Counted from the stretch's first letter, positions 52,671 through 62,294 are shown. The stretch is 64,000 nucleotides of DNA from Anaerolineales bacterium (GCA_020634855.1 JACKAU010000008.1:310001-374000), one strand, 5' to 3'. Numbers and translations are program-made. The notes: generated by a model not told the origin, from the letters alone.

Positions 52671-55600
52671 ATGGCATCGAAGCAAGCTTACCCAAGCCGC
52701 GACTATGCGGTTAGTCAATATTTGCTGACGCTTCGAAGCCGAGGCCAGCTAACCCAAGCGGCGCTGGCCGACCGGATCGGCGTCCACCGCCGCAGTGTGC
52801 AAAAGTGGGAAAGCGGCGAGACTTACCCCACCGCCGACAACCTGCGCACCCTAATTGCCGTCTTGCTGCCGCTAGGCGCATTTACACCGGGCCGGGAACG
52901 GGCTGAAGCCGCCGACCTGTGGCAGCAGGTCAGCCAAAATGCGCCGCAGCCTCTACCCTTCTTTGATACGGCCTGGTTCGACCAACTGATGACCGGTTCC
53001 CCCGCCCCCGGCCGCGGCCCCGCCTCAAACACCGCCACCTTTCCGCCGCCGCCTGATCAAACCCCGGCGCGCCGCGAACGGCAGATAACTCCGCCCCTCC
53101 CTTTTGTACCAACTCCGTTGATCGGCCGCAGTAATGAGTTGGCCAAGATAGCCCAAATTCTGGACAATCCGGCCTGTCGCTTACTGACCCTGCTGGGGCC
53201 GGGCGGCATTGGCAAAACGCGTCTGGCGCTGGAAGTCGCCGCTGGCCAAACCGGCGTCTTCAGCGATGGCATCGCCTTTGTGCCCCTCGTCTCCGTCGGC
53301 AATCCCCACCAGATCGTCTCGGCCATTGGCGACGCGCTTAATCGCTCCTTCGCCGGGCCGTCCGACCTGCTCGCCTACCTGCGCGAGCGGCATATGCTGC
53401 TGCTGCTCGATGACTTCGAGCATCTGCTGGACGGAGCCGATCTGATCGCCGGCATGCTCCAGGCGGCTCCCCGGCTGACAGTTCTCGTCACCTCCCGCGC
53501 CCGGTTGAACCTCCAGGCGGAATGGCTGTTTGACGTGGAAGGACTGTCCTACCCGCCCGCCGAATCGTTTGGCTGGAGCATCTGGCACAGTGAGACGGAC
53601 CCGACCGACTATGGCGCGGTTCAGCTATTTGTGCAGCGAGCCACCCAGCTTCAGCCGGGCTTCCCCCTCACCGAAGCCAGCCTGACGCCGATTATCCATA
53701 TCTGCCAGCACGTGGCCGGCATGCCCTTAGCCATTGAACTGGCCGCCGCCGGGGTGCGCTTGCTGCCGGTGACCGACATCGAGCAGCAGATTCGCTCCAA
53801 TCTGGACACGCTGGCCACCACCCTGCGCGATGTGCCGCTGCGCCATCGCAGCATGCGGGCCGTGTTCGACCACTCCTGGAACCTGCTGAATGAGCCGGAG
53901 CAGGCGGTGTTTAGCCGGCTGGCGGTCTTTCGCGGCGGTTGGGATCAGATGGCCGTGGAAGGCATCTGTGCGGAGGTAACCGGACACACCGTCGCCGATA
54001 AACATGAGGCGCGAGATATGCCGTTTTTGTCTCACACGGTTTCCCCGGCGCTATTGGCCTCACTGATCGACAAATCACTGGTCCGACGAAGTAACGGATC
54101 GACTGGACCGGCCGGCGAGTCCGGCCGGCTGAACGCCTCAGTTGGGGCGCGCTTCGTTTTACTGGAGCCAATCCGCGAGTACGCCCTGGAGCAGTTGGCG
54201 GCTCGGGGCGAGGCCAAGACGCTGCGGCGCGCCCATGCCCACTACTACTTGGCGCTGGCCGAAGCGGTAGACGCTCACTGGGATAGCCCCACCGCAGACA
54301 CGGCCATCGAGCAGATTGATCGCGACTACGACAACCTGCGCGCGGCCTTGCAGTGGGCCAGTGACAGCGGCGACGTGCTGCTGGGGCTTAAATTGGCCGG
54401 CGCGCTGTGGCGCTTCTGGCGGCGTCGGGGCTACATTAATGAGGGACGGACCTGGCTGGAGGAGCTGTTGGCCGTAGCCGGCGATCCGCCCGACGCGGCG
54501 GCGGCGGCCGTCTGGCTGCGGGCGATAAACGGCGCCGCCTGGTTAGCCTCTTACCAGCACGATTTTGCCCACGCCGCCCAAATCTTTGAGCAGAGTATGG
54601 CTCTGCGCCGGGAGTTGGGCGAGCTAAAGGGCGAGACGAGTCTGCTCGACAACGCGGCCCGCGCCTGGCGCTCCGCCGGGCAGTACCGGCGCGCGATCCC
54701 GCTGATGGAAGAAGCGCTGGCCCAACACCGCGCGCGGGGCAATCGGGGCAGCCTGGGCGCCGGCGGCCTCGGTTTTTCGCTCTATGAGTTGGGCTTAGTG
54801 CTGCGGGAGCAGGGTGACTTTGCCCGCGCCGCCGATCTATTTGATGAGTGTGTTACCTTTCACCGCACCCTGGGTGACCGCGAGGGCATGGGCATTGCCC
54901 TGCTGGGGCTGGGCGACGTCGCCCGGGACCAGGGCGACATCGCCCCCATTCGTAAGTATAGCCAGGACAGCCTGACCATCTTACGAGAGCTGGGGGTGCA
55001 GTGGGCCGTCGGTTTTGCGCTCAATAACCTGGCTGTGGCCGCTTATTTGGAGGGCGACTTGCCCCAGGCGCTGACCCTGGTCAACGAAAGCATTACGCTG
55101 TACCGGGCCCAACAAGCCGAGGCCAGTCTGGCCGAAATATTGGTCACCTTGGGCCATATTCTACGGGCGCAGGGTAACGTGGCTGCCGCTCACGCCGCGC
55201 TGATTGAGGCGCTGCGGCTGGCTCAGGCCGTTGGCCCGCGCCTGTTTGTAGCGGCGGCCTTGGAAGGGCTGGCCGGCCTGGCCAGCCAACCGGGCCAGTC
55301 GGCGCTGGCGGTCCGCCTTCTGGGGGCAGCGTCCGCTTTGCGAGAGCGCATGGGCACCCCGGTGCGGCCGGTCGATCAACCCGACCTGGAGCGGCGGCTA
55401 GCCGCGACGCGGGCGCACCTGGGCGCCGATGCCTTTGCCGAAATATGGGCTGAGGCCGAGGCCCTGCCTTTGGGCCAGATCATTATTCCCGACGCCGCCG
55501 CGTTTGCCGCCGGCGCTCTCCCCTCCGATGCGCCCCAGCAAGGGATCAAACTCACCCACTATGGCCGGCAGCGGGTCGATTGGGGGCTGGCCCAGGACGC

Positions 55601-58600
55601 ACCGACGTTGTACGGCCGGGCAACGGAGTTGGCTATGCTGACCCGCTGGGTGATCGAAGACGACTGCCGGGTCATTACTCTGGTGGGCATTGGCGGCATC
55701 GGCAAGACCAGCCTGGCCGTTGCCCTGGCCCGGCAGGCGGCCCCTCACTTTGAGGCCGTCGTCTTTCGCTCTCTGGGCGAAGCCCCCCCGTTCCCGGAAC
55801 TGCTTGACCAGCTCATCCACCGCGTCGCGGCCCAGCAGATTGTGCCCCCGCCGCAGCCGGCCGATAAGCTGGCCCTCCTGGTCGATTTGCTGACCGAGAC
55901 TCGCTGCCTGCTCGTTCTGGACAACCTTGAATCGCTGATGAAGGCCGGCACCGCGACCACCCAATATCTGGCCGGTTATGAGGATTATGCCGTCCTCTTC
56001 CGGCAGTTGGGCGACGCCGCTCACCAAAGTTGTCTAATCCTGACCAGCCGCGAACGGCTCAGCGAATTGGCCGCGCTGGAAGGCCCCCACGCCCCGGTGC
56101 GCACCCTGCGGGTAACCGGCCTGCCGGAAGACGCCTGCCGGGCGCTGCTGGCCGACCAAGCCCTGACCGGCACCACGGGGGATGCCTCGGCGCTGGCCCG
56201 GCGGTACGGCGGCAACCCACTGGCCCTCAAGCTGGTGGCCGAGCCGATCCGGGCCGTCTTTAACGGCGACATCGTCGCCTTTTTGACCGAGGGGACGTTG
56301 TTTTTCGAAGGGGTCAGCCAACTGCTGGAACAGCAGATCAGCCGGGCGTCGGCCCTGGAACAGGCGCTGCTGGCCTGGTTGGTTATTGGCCGCGAACCGG
56401 TGACGCTGGATCAGTTGATGGCAGATTTGCTCGACGGCCCCAGCCGGGCCGCCGTTCTGGCCGCGCTGCACGCGCTGTGGCGGCGCAATCTGGTTGAACG
56501 GGGTCCGCAGAATTTGACCTTCACCCTCCAGCGGGTGGTGATGGAGTATCTAACCCAGCGCCTGATCGAGCGCGCGGCGGACGAGATCGAGCAGGGGCGC
56601 TTCGATCTACTGGTCAGCCATGCCCTGAGCCAGGCCACCGCTAAGGATTATGTGCGGCGCAGCCAGGAGTGGCTGATCGTCACGCCCTTGCTAAAACGCC
56701 TGACGACGCTCTACGGCAGCCCGGAGCAATTGGATCAGCAGCTCCGCACCCGGCTGGCCGCTCAGCGTGACCGGCCGCTGGAGGCCCAGGGCTATGGACC
56801 CGGCAACCTCATCAACCTGCTGCGGCTGCTGCGCGGTCACCTGCGCGGCCTCGATCTGGCCCGGTTGGCTATCCGGCAGGTCTACCTGCAAGGCGTGGAT
56901 CTACACGATACCAGCCTGGCCGAGGCAACCATTCAAGACAGCCCCTTTACCGAAACCTTTGGGGCGATGACGGCCGTGGCCATCAGCAGTACCGGCGCTT
57001 ACTGGGCCGCGGCCAGCCGGTGCGGTGAAATCCGCATCTGGGCCGCGGCCGGGCAGACGCCCTACCGCGTCTGGGAGGCGCATACGGCCAGCACCTGGGA
57101 CCTGGCCTTCAGCCCGGATGGCCGCACCCTGGCCACCGGCAGTTGGGACGGCACGGTTAAGTTGTGGGATATTGTCACCGGGGCGTTGTTGTGGTCAAGT
57201 GGCCATACCGGCCACATTCAACGGGTGACGTTTACCCCGGACGGCCACCGGCTGGCCGCCAGCGGCGGCGAGGCCACCGTCTGGATTTGGCATACCCAGG
57301 CCGGCATGGAGCCGCAGCTTCTAACCCATCCGGGAACGGTGACGGGCATCGCCTGGAGTCCGGACAGTCAACTCCTGGCCACCGGCGACCGGCGCGGAAC
57401 CGTTCGCTTATGGGCCATGCCCGAGACAGAGCCACCCGTCTGCCGGCGCACGCTCACGGGCCACACCAACGCCATCACCGGGCTGGCCTTTGCCCCTGAC
57501 GGATACACTCTGGCCAGTAGTAGTTGGGACGGCACGGTCAAACTGTGGGATATGACGGCCCTCCTGCCGTCGACGTCGCTCGGGGCAGACCCGTCGGCGT
57601 CACTGCATGAGGACGGGGTCGATGAACCACTGCTGCAGACGCTGACCGGACACACCGACCGGGTGATCCAGGTGGCCTGGAGTCCCGACAGCCGCATCCT
57701 GGCCACCGGCGGGCATGACCAGACGATCTGGTTGTGGGATGTCGAGCGGGGCCGCTATCGAACCGTGCTGCAAGGCCACACCGGCGGTATCTGGAGCCTG
57801 GCCTTTACTCCTGACAGCCGCAGCTTGCTGAGCGGCGGCGAAGACGGCACGCTGCGGCAGTGGGACGTGGCCAGTGAACAGTGTATTCGCATCATCCAGG
57901 GCTACACCGTCTTGCTGTACGATGTTGATTGGAGCCCGGACGGCGGGCAGTTGGTCAGCGGGGGCGCCGATGCGGGGGTTACTATTTGGGATGCCGCCGG
58001 CCAGACGCCACCCCACCTCTTGTATGAACAGCGTGGCAGCGTGTTCGGCGTGAGCTGGAGCGCCGACGGCCGGTGGATCGCCAGCAGTGAGTGGGGCAGT
58101 ACCATCCATTTACGGGACCCGGTATCGACTGAGCAGCAACTGTTAACCGACCCGAATGATGAGGGCAACTGGCTCTATGGATTGGCCTGGAGTCCGGATG
58201 GGCAGCGACTGGCCTGCGGCACGTACCGCCAGGGCGTCCATGTCTTTGAGCCGGCCGCGAACCGTCCACCCTGGGCCGGCACGCCGTTACCGAGCTGGAT
58301 CCGGCTGGTGGCTTGGAGTCCGGACGGCCGGCAGTTGGCCGGCGGGGGCGATGACGGGATGGTTAACATTTGGGATGCGACCGACGGCCGGCTGCTCCAG
58401 CGGCTGGCCGGCCACGACAACTTGGTGACCGGTCTGGCCTGGAGCCTGGATGGCGCGCTGCTGGCCTCGGCCGGCGGCGGCCCGGCGGGCGGTGAGTTAT
58501 GGGTATGGGATATCCGGCGCGGTGAGCGCCGGCAAACCTTTGAGGCTCCTTCCGGTCTGGTGTCAGCCGTGGCCTGGGGTCTCAATGAGGCGATGATCAT

Positions 58601-58901
58601 TAGCGGCGGCGGCGACGGCATGCTGTGCTGGTGGGATTTACAGCGGGGCGAGCGCCGGCACATCCGCCAGGCTCATAAAGGCACAGTGCAGTCACTCAAG
58701 CGCAGCCCCGATGGAACCCAGTTGGCCAGTTGCGGCAACGACGGCGCGATTGTGGTGTGGGATTTGCACCGGGCCGAGCCGCTGCACACCCTCCGCCGCG
58801 ACCGCCCCTACGAACGGCTCAACATCACCGGCAGCCACGGCCTGACCGAAGCCCAGCGCACCACTCTCCGGGCGCTCGGCGCGGTTGAGTTCCAACGGTG
58901 A
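52671..58901 (+). CDS. Giant fused double-STAND protein: HTH, NB-ARC, TPR, second NB-ARC, 14 WD40 repeats
   Basis: 2,076 residues. Order: XRE-type HTH (about 15-70, LTQAALADRIGVHRRSVQKW), proline-rich linker, first NB-ARC (GPGGIGKTR, Lys182; Walker B LLLLLDDFEHLL), TPR array (about 540-890), a conserved end-of-protein segment (AFAEIWAEAEALPLGQ), then a second NB-ARC that begins with RQRVDWG and YGRATELAML (GIGGIGKTS, Lys1012; LLVLDNLESLM), pentapeptide-like RGLDLARLAIRQVYLQGVDL, and 14 WD40 repeats (about 1431-2045), enough for two seven-bladed propellers. The tail ends NITGSHGLTEAQ. It looks like two complete signal-transduction NTPases joined head to tail. ATG 52671 has AGGGGAG upstream; GTG 52626 is less likely. 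Target or ligand unknown. Confidence 0.87.
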   Translation: MASKQAYPSRDYAVSQYLLTLRSRGQLTQAALADRIGVHRRSVQKWESGETYPTADNLRTLIAVLLPLGAFTPGRERAEAADLWQQVSQNAPQPLPFFDTAWFDQLMTGSPAPGRGPASNTATFPPPPDQTPARRERQITPPLPFVPTPLIGRSNELAKIAQILDNPACRLLTLLGPGGIGKTRLALEVAAGQTGVFSDGIAFVPLVSVGNPHQIVSAIGDALNRSFAGPSDLLAYLRERHMLLLLDDFEHLLDGADLIAGMLQAAPRLTVLVTSRARLNLQAEWLFDVEGLSYPPAESFGWSIWHSETDPTDYGAVQLFVQRATQLQPGFPLTEASLTPIIHICQHVAGMPLAIELAAAGVRLLPVTDIEQQIRSNLDTLATTLRDVPLRHRSMRAVFDHSWNLLNEPEQAVFSRLAVFRGGWDQMAVEGICAEVTGHTVADKHEARDMPFLSHTVSPALLASLIDKSLVRRSNGSTGPAGESGRLNASVGARFVLLEPIREYALEQLAARGEAKTLRRAHAHYYLALAEAVDAHWDSPTADTAIEQIDRDYDNLRAALQWASDSGDVLLGLKLAGALWRFWRRRGYINEGRTWLEELLAVAGDPPDAAAAAVWLRAINGAAWLASYQHDFAHAAQIFEQSMALRRELGELKGETSLLDNAARAWRSAGQYRRAIPLMEEALAQHRARGNRGSLGAGGLGFSLYELGLVLREQGDFARAADLFDECVTFHRTLGDREGMGIALLGLGDVARDQGDIAPIRKYSQDSLTILRELGVQWAVGFALNNLAVAAYLEGDLPQALTLVNESITLYRAQQAEASLAEILVTLGHILRAQGNVAAAHAALIEALRLAQAVGPRLFVAAALEGLAGLASQPGQSALAVRLLGAASALRERMGTPVRPVDQPDLERRLAATRAHLGADAFAEIWAEAEALPLGQIIIPDAAAFAAGALPSDAPQQGIKLTHYGRQRVDWGLAQDAPTLYGRATELAMLTRWVIEDDCRVITLVGIGGIGKTSLAVALARQAAPHFEAVVFRSLGEAPPFPELLDQLIHRVAAQQIVPPPQPADKLALLVDLLTETRCLLVLDNLESLMKAGTATTQYLAGYEDYAVLFRQLGDAAHQSCLILTSRERLSELAALEGPHAPVRTLRVTGLPEDACRALLADQALTGTTGDASALARRYGGNPLALKLVAEPIRAVFNGDIVAFLTEGTLFFEGVSQLLEQQISRASALEQALLAWLVIGREPVTLDQLMADLLDGPSRAAVLAALHALWRRNLVERGPQNLTFTLQRVVMEYLTQRLIERAADEIEQGRFDLLVSHALSQATAKDYVRRSQEWLIVTPLLKRLTTLYGSPEQLDQQLRTRLAAQRDRPLEAQGYGPGNLINLLRLLRGHLRGLDLARLAIRQVYLQGVDLHDTSLAEATIQDSPFTETFGAMTAVAISSTGAYWAAASRCGEIRIWAAAGQTPYRVWEAHTASTWDLAFSPDGRTLATGSWDGTVKLWDIVTGALLWSSGHTGHIQRVTFTPDGHRLAASGGEATVWIWHTQAGMEPQLLTHPGTVTGIAWSPDSQLLATGDRRGTVRLWAMPETEPPVCRRTLTGHTNAITGLAFAPDGYTLASSSWDGTVKLWDMTALLPSTSLGADPSASLHEDGVDEPLLQTLTGHTDRVIQVAWSPDSRILATGGHDQTIWLWDVERGRYRTVLQGHTGGIWSLAFTPDSRSLLSGGEDGTLRQWDVASEQCIRIIQGYTVLLYDVDWSPDGGQLVSGGADAGVTIWDAAGQTPPHLLYEQRGSVFGVSWSADGRWIASSEWGSTIHLRDPVSTEQQLLTDPNDEGNWLYGLAWSPDGQRLACGTYRQGVHVFEPAANRPPWAGTPLPSWIRLVAWSPDGRQLAGGGDDGMVNIWDATDGRLLQRLAGHDNLVTGLAWSLDGALLASAGGGPAGGELWVWDIRRGERRQTFEAPSGLVSAVAWGLNEAMIISGGGDGMLCWWDLQRGERRHIRQAHKGTVQSLKRSPDGTQLASCGNDGAIVVWDLHRAEPLHTLRRDRPYERLNITGSHGLTEAQRTTLRALGAVEFQR

Positions 58902-58951
58902 CCGTCACTTATTATCGCTAAATCAACTGATTGTCATCTTTGGCGTAGAGA

Positions 58952-59047
58952 CATGTCATTTCGGAACTGAAGGCAAAAAAATCCCTGAGATGGCTGTTGG
59001 CCAAGTAACTCCGCAGGGATTTCTCGCTATTTACTCGAAATGACATG
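58952..59047. repeat. Fold-back element with 12-bp inverted ends
   Basis: CATGTCATTTCG (58952-58963) pairs with CGAAATGACATG (59036-59047). An inner pair AAATCCCTG (58979-58987) and CAGGGATTT (59014-59022) extends the fold. The word TGTCATTTCG with AAATCCCTG resembles a short interspersed repeat seen in other bacterial genomes. 96 bp; MITE-like. Confidence 0.75.
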
Positions 59048-59055
59048 ATGTGGGC

Positions 59056-59301
59056 GGCCGCCAATCACCTGTCCCGACTAGTAGGAAGCCCTCATTGAGC
59101 GCCAATCACCTGTCCCGGCTAGTAGGAAGCCTTCATTGGCCGCAAATCACCTATCCCGACTAGTAGGAAGCCCTCATTGGCCGCAAATCACCTGTCCCGG
59201 CTAGTAGGAAGCCCTCATTGGCCGCAAATCACCTGTCCCTGCTAGTAGGAAGCCTTCATTGGCCGCAAATCACCTATCCCGGCTAGTCGGAAGCCTTCAT
59301 T
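59056..59301. repeat. Six-unit 41-bp tandem repeat array
   Basis: Units at 59056-59096, 59097-59137, 59138-59178, 59179-59219, 59220-59260 and 59261-59301, each exactly 41 bp with no spacer. Unit pattern: GGCCGCAAATCACCTGTCCC followed by GGCTAGTAGGAAGCCYTCATT. Units differ at a few positions (GCA or GCC, CTGT or CTAT, GGCTAG or GACTAG, CCT or CTT, one TCGG). The unit length is not a multiple of 3, so it is non-coding. Confidence 0.97.
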
Positions 59302-59312
59302 GGCAATCGATG

Positions 59313-59329
59313 TCAAGACCTCATAGGTT
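59313..59329. repeat. Half-copy of family B palindrome
   Basis: TCAAGACCTCATAGGTT, identical to 62013-62029. The matching second arm is absent. Confidence 0.75.
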
Positions 59330-59401
59330 CTGTTGTGGTTTTAGAAATTAATGTTGCTGCGGCCAGGTTGTTTTGTCCATACATCGCTCCTATATTGAGG
59401 A

Positions 59402-59448
59402 GGACAGATCGCTGATTTGTCCGGGGTGGGAACAAGTCAGCGACTTGT
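59402..59448. repeat. Two family A palindromes in tandem
   Basis: GGACAGATC-gct-GATTTGTCC (59402-59422, one mismatch) and ACAAGTC-agc-GACTTGT (59432-59448, perfect). Related to 13206-13226. Confidence 0.75.
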
Positions 59449-59487
59449 GCTACGGATGCTGTCACCGCACCGCTTGACCGAACCGCT

Positions 59488-61836
59488 TTATTGGAGACGG
59501 TCTTTGATAGGTCTGCTCGACCACCCGAACCAGTTGCGCAAACCAAATTTAACCAAGTCATGACTTTTGACCATAATCACGGTCGTCAGCGCCTCTTCGG
59601 CGACGCGCTGCGGAATAGACCCAAACAAGGATTGCTCCAACAGCCCCTCCTTGGTAGCCCCGATGATAATCTGGTCAAAGCTGGCGGCTTCATCCAAAAT
59701 ACCGCGAACAATATCATCGGCCTGCCTTAAGCGTAATTCAAGAGGCAAGGTATCGATGTCAAACTCGTGGATCAATGCCTGGCGGCGCTGTTCCAGGCTG
59801 TCGCCGTTGGCCCCATCCAGGATAAGATTGAGGGCGACCACCTCGGGTCGTTTGCCGTCGCGCTGCTCATAAGCATCGGCCTGGGTGACCGCTAATTCCA
59901 GCGCCAGCCGGGTATTCGGCCCGCCGGCGACCGGCACCAAGATGTGGGCGGGCGGCCCGGTTCGCCGGATGCGCACCACGGCCAGATCGCAAGGCGGGTT
60001 CTTGGCCATCAAATCGATGATCGTTCCGAAGGCTTCTTCCTTTTGGTGCGGAATGTGAGCCGGCCAACCCAGGACCATCAAATCGGTTCGGCGCTCACGG
60101 GCGACGCTGATGATCGAGTCGCCCACATTGCGCCCCAGGCGCAGCATAGACCTGACCGGTACGTGATAATCTTGAACAATGTCGCTGATTTCTTCCAGAA
60201 GCGGCCGGCCCTGCCGCAAAAAGGTCCGACCATCATTGATGCCAATCTGGCGGGGTACGCGGATGACATGCAGGGCAAACAGCTCGCCGTGGTTGGCTTG
60301 AGCCACCAGCGCCCCCAACTGGGCTAACGGGCGGGCGGCGGCCACGTTGGCCACGGGCAGCAAGACGGAATAATCGCGGGCCACGACGGTCTCTTCATAC
60401 AAGACCGTGTCTTCGGTTTTGCTGGCCTCTTGCACCGCGCCGTGCTGCCGATACACGAATATCCCCAACAGCAGCCAGAAGATGGTCACCACCCAGGCCA
60501 GCGGGCTTAGTTGAAACAGCTCAACGGCCAGAACCAACATCACGGCGATACTAAAATATTGCAGCCAGGGGACAAACGGCGCCCGGAACGGCCGGGGCAG
60601 ATTAGGGTGCGTCTTGCGCATCCGAATCAGGGCGATGTTGACCATCAGGAAGAGTAACAAAAAGGTAATCGACGCTCCGGACGCCACATCTTCGATGGGC
60701 AGCCAGATGGCCATAAAGATGATCAGCAGGCCGCTAAGCCAAATGGCCCAGTGCGGCGTTTTATTGCGGGGGTGAATGCGGCCAAAGACGGCCGGTAAAT
60801 CGCGGTCGCGCCCCATGGCAAACGAGACCCGGCTGCTGGAGTAGACGGTGGCGTTCAAGGCCGACATCGTCGAGGCCAACCCGCCCAGGATCATAATCAG
60901 CGCGCCATACGGCATAATGGACCGGGCTGTTTCGATCATCGCCCGTTCGCCGTTTTCGCCCAAATAGACCCAGTTGGGCAGCCCGGTATCTTGTTGGAGC
61001 GCGCCGATCGAGACAAAGGCCACCGCCAGATAAACCACCACCACAATGGCGATGGCCAGGAAGATAGCCCAGGGAATATTGCGGCCGGGTTCCTTCACTT
61101 CTTCACCGCTCTGAGCAATGATTTCGTAGCCTTCAAAGGCTACAAAGGTCAGGCCCATAGCCAAAATCACCCCGCCGATACCGTGGGCCAGTGGACTGGG
61201 ATCGTTCAAGAAATTATCGCCCCAGTTGGGGATGTTGCGCATGGCCAGCAGACCAAACAGTACCAACAGGCCCAGCACCACAATCTTGAAGACCGTAATA
61301 ATGTTACCCACCAGGCCCGTTTCTGATGAACCCCGCACGTTGATCAGGATAAACGTCAGCGCCACCAGCGCCGCCAACAACTTTACGGCCAACGCTTCCC
61401 CGCTCAGGCCCAGAGCTATCGCCTCATCGCCAAACTCCAGACCGGCCAATTCGATCAGCTCGATGAAGAAGGTGCCAAACAGAACGGCGTACAGGCTGCA
61501 CGCCACCGAGTGGGAAAACCACGACACCCAGCCGGCGTAGAAGCCAAAGATCCGGGCCAGCCCTTCTTTGACCCAAGCGTAACCGCCCCCGGCCTGCGGG
61601 AAGGCCGCCCCTAATTCGGCATAGGTTAAGCCGGTCAGGCTGGTGACCAGCCCATTGAGAAAGAAGGCCAGCAGCAAGCCCACCGGCCCGGCCTCCCCGG
61701 CGGCGATACCGGTCAGGCCGAAGATGCCCGCCCCGATCATCGCCCCCACTCCGATCATGGTCACATCGAATAAGCCCAGGTTTCGGCTAAGCGAAACCTG
61801 AAACCGTTTTGAAGTTGTTTCTTCAGACATCGTCAT
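59488..61836 (-). CDS. APC-family amino-acid permease with two C-terminal universal-stress-protein domains
   Basis: About 782 residues. The first 460 form a 12-helix APC permease with MIGVGAMIGAGIFGLTG and FVAFEGYEIIAQSGEEVKEP. The remainder holds two Usp domains (about 475-620 and 630-765); the second has the nucleotide-binding pattern IIIGATKEGLLEQSLFGS. Such fusions probably couple uptake of an amino acid or amine to cell energy or stress state; the substrate is unknown. ATG 61836 is chosen (GGAGA 10 nt upstream); the frame extends to 61890. Convergent with the STAND gene. Confidence 0.87.
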   Translation of the reverse strand: MTMSEETTSKRFQVSLSRNLGLFDVTMIGVGAMIGAGIFGLTGIAAGEAGPVGLLLAFFLNGLVTSLTGLTYAELGAAFPQAGGGYAWVKEGLARIFGFYAGWVSWFSHSVACSLYAVLFGTFFIELIELAGLEFGDEAIALGLSGEALAVKLLAALVALTFILINVRGSSETGLVGNIITVFKIVVLGLLVLFGLLAMRNIPNWGDNFLNDPSPLAHGIGGVILAMGLTFVAFEGYEIIAQSGEEVKEPGRNIPWAIFLAIAIVVVVYLAVAFVSIGALQQDTGLPNWVYLGENGERAMIETARSIMPYGALIMILGGLASTMSALNATVYSSSRVSFAMGRDRDLPAVFGRIHPRNKTPHWAIWLSGLLIIFMAIWLPIEDVASGASITFLLLFLMVNIALIRMRKTHPNLPRPFRAPFVPWLQYFSIAVMLVLAVELFQLSPLAWVVTIFWLLLGIFVYRQHGAVQEASKTEDTVLYEETVVARDYSVLLPVANVAAARPLAQLGALVAQANHGELFALHVIRVPRQIGINDGRTFLRQGRPLLEEISDIVQDYHVPVRSMLRLGRNVGDSIISVARERRTDLMVLGWPAHIPHQKEEAFGTIIDLMAKNPPCDLAVVRIRRTGPPAHILVPVAGGPNTRLALELAVTQADAYEQRDGKRPEVVALNLILDGANGDSLEQRRQALIHEFDIDTLPLELRLRQADDIVRGILDEAASFDQIIIGATKEGLLEQSLFGSIPQRVAEEALTTVIMVKSHDLVKFGLRNWFGWSSRPIKDRLQ

Positions 61837-62014
61837 AGGTGTGTATCTCCATTTTTGGCTTGGTGCGGTCCGGTTGTCCGAAACCGGCATGTTTGGGGAA
61901 TGGCAGCGCCGTGATGACCGCGGTCACGGTCGATTGACGCTGAAGAGATGATAAACCAAGAGGGGTAAATCATCAAGTCCCACTCTCGGCGACATTGTGC
62001 TTACGGAAAGTCTC

Positions 62015-62049
62015 AAGACCTCATAGGTTTTGGAAACCTATGAGGTCTT
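62015..62049. repeat. Family B palindrome
   Basis: 16-bp perfect arms AAGACCTCATAGGTTT and AAACCTATGAGGTCTT around TGG. The half-copy is at 59313-59329. Confidence 0.85.
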
Positions 62050-62186
62050 ACCGCTTCGGCAACGGGGGCGGATGGCGGCGGTATTGTAGGGCATGGCGGG
62101 GTTCTCCCTGTCTCCTATCTGCTTCTCCAGCAGTCACAAGCCATTTGCTGTTTCAAGCTGGGCAACGTACGCAGCTCTCTACTGAC

Positions 62187-62241
62187 AAACTCGCATTACA
62201 CCACGTCAAAGCCCTGTTCTCAGCCGGTGTAATGCGAGTTT
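62187..62241. repeat. Inverted repeat, 16-bp arms
   Basis: AAACTCGCATTACACC (62187-62202) and GGTGTAATGCGAGTTT (62226-62241) around 23 nt. Followed closely by a second, different hairpin. Confidence 0.8.
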
Positions 62242-62263
62242 GACCGGGGCAAAGTATTAGTTT

Positions 62264-62294
62264 CACCCGGTCAAAGCAATACTTTGACCGGGTG
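62264..62294. repeat. Inverted repeat, 13-bp arms
   Basis: CACCCGGTCAAAG (62264-62276) and CTTTGACCGGGTG (62282-62294) around 5 nt. The upstream GACCGGGGCAAAGTATT (from 62242) is a third, imperfect copy of the arm. Confidence 0.8.

Larger units (their letters stand above)
58902..59487. other. Repeat-packed interval after the STAND gene
   Basis: 586 bp between convergent genes with no supported gene. It contains, in order, a fold-back element, six 41-bp tandem repeats, a half-copy of family B and two family A palindromes, each listed separately. Confidence 0.75.

Noticed and set aside
59056..59301. CRISPR array
   Set aside because: The six 41-bp units are directly adjacent with no unique spacers, and no cas genes are present.
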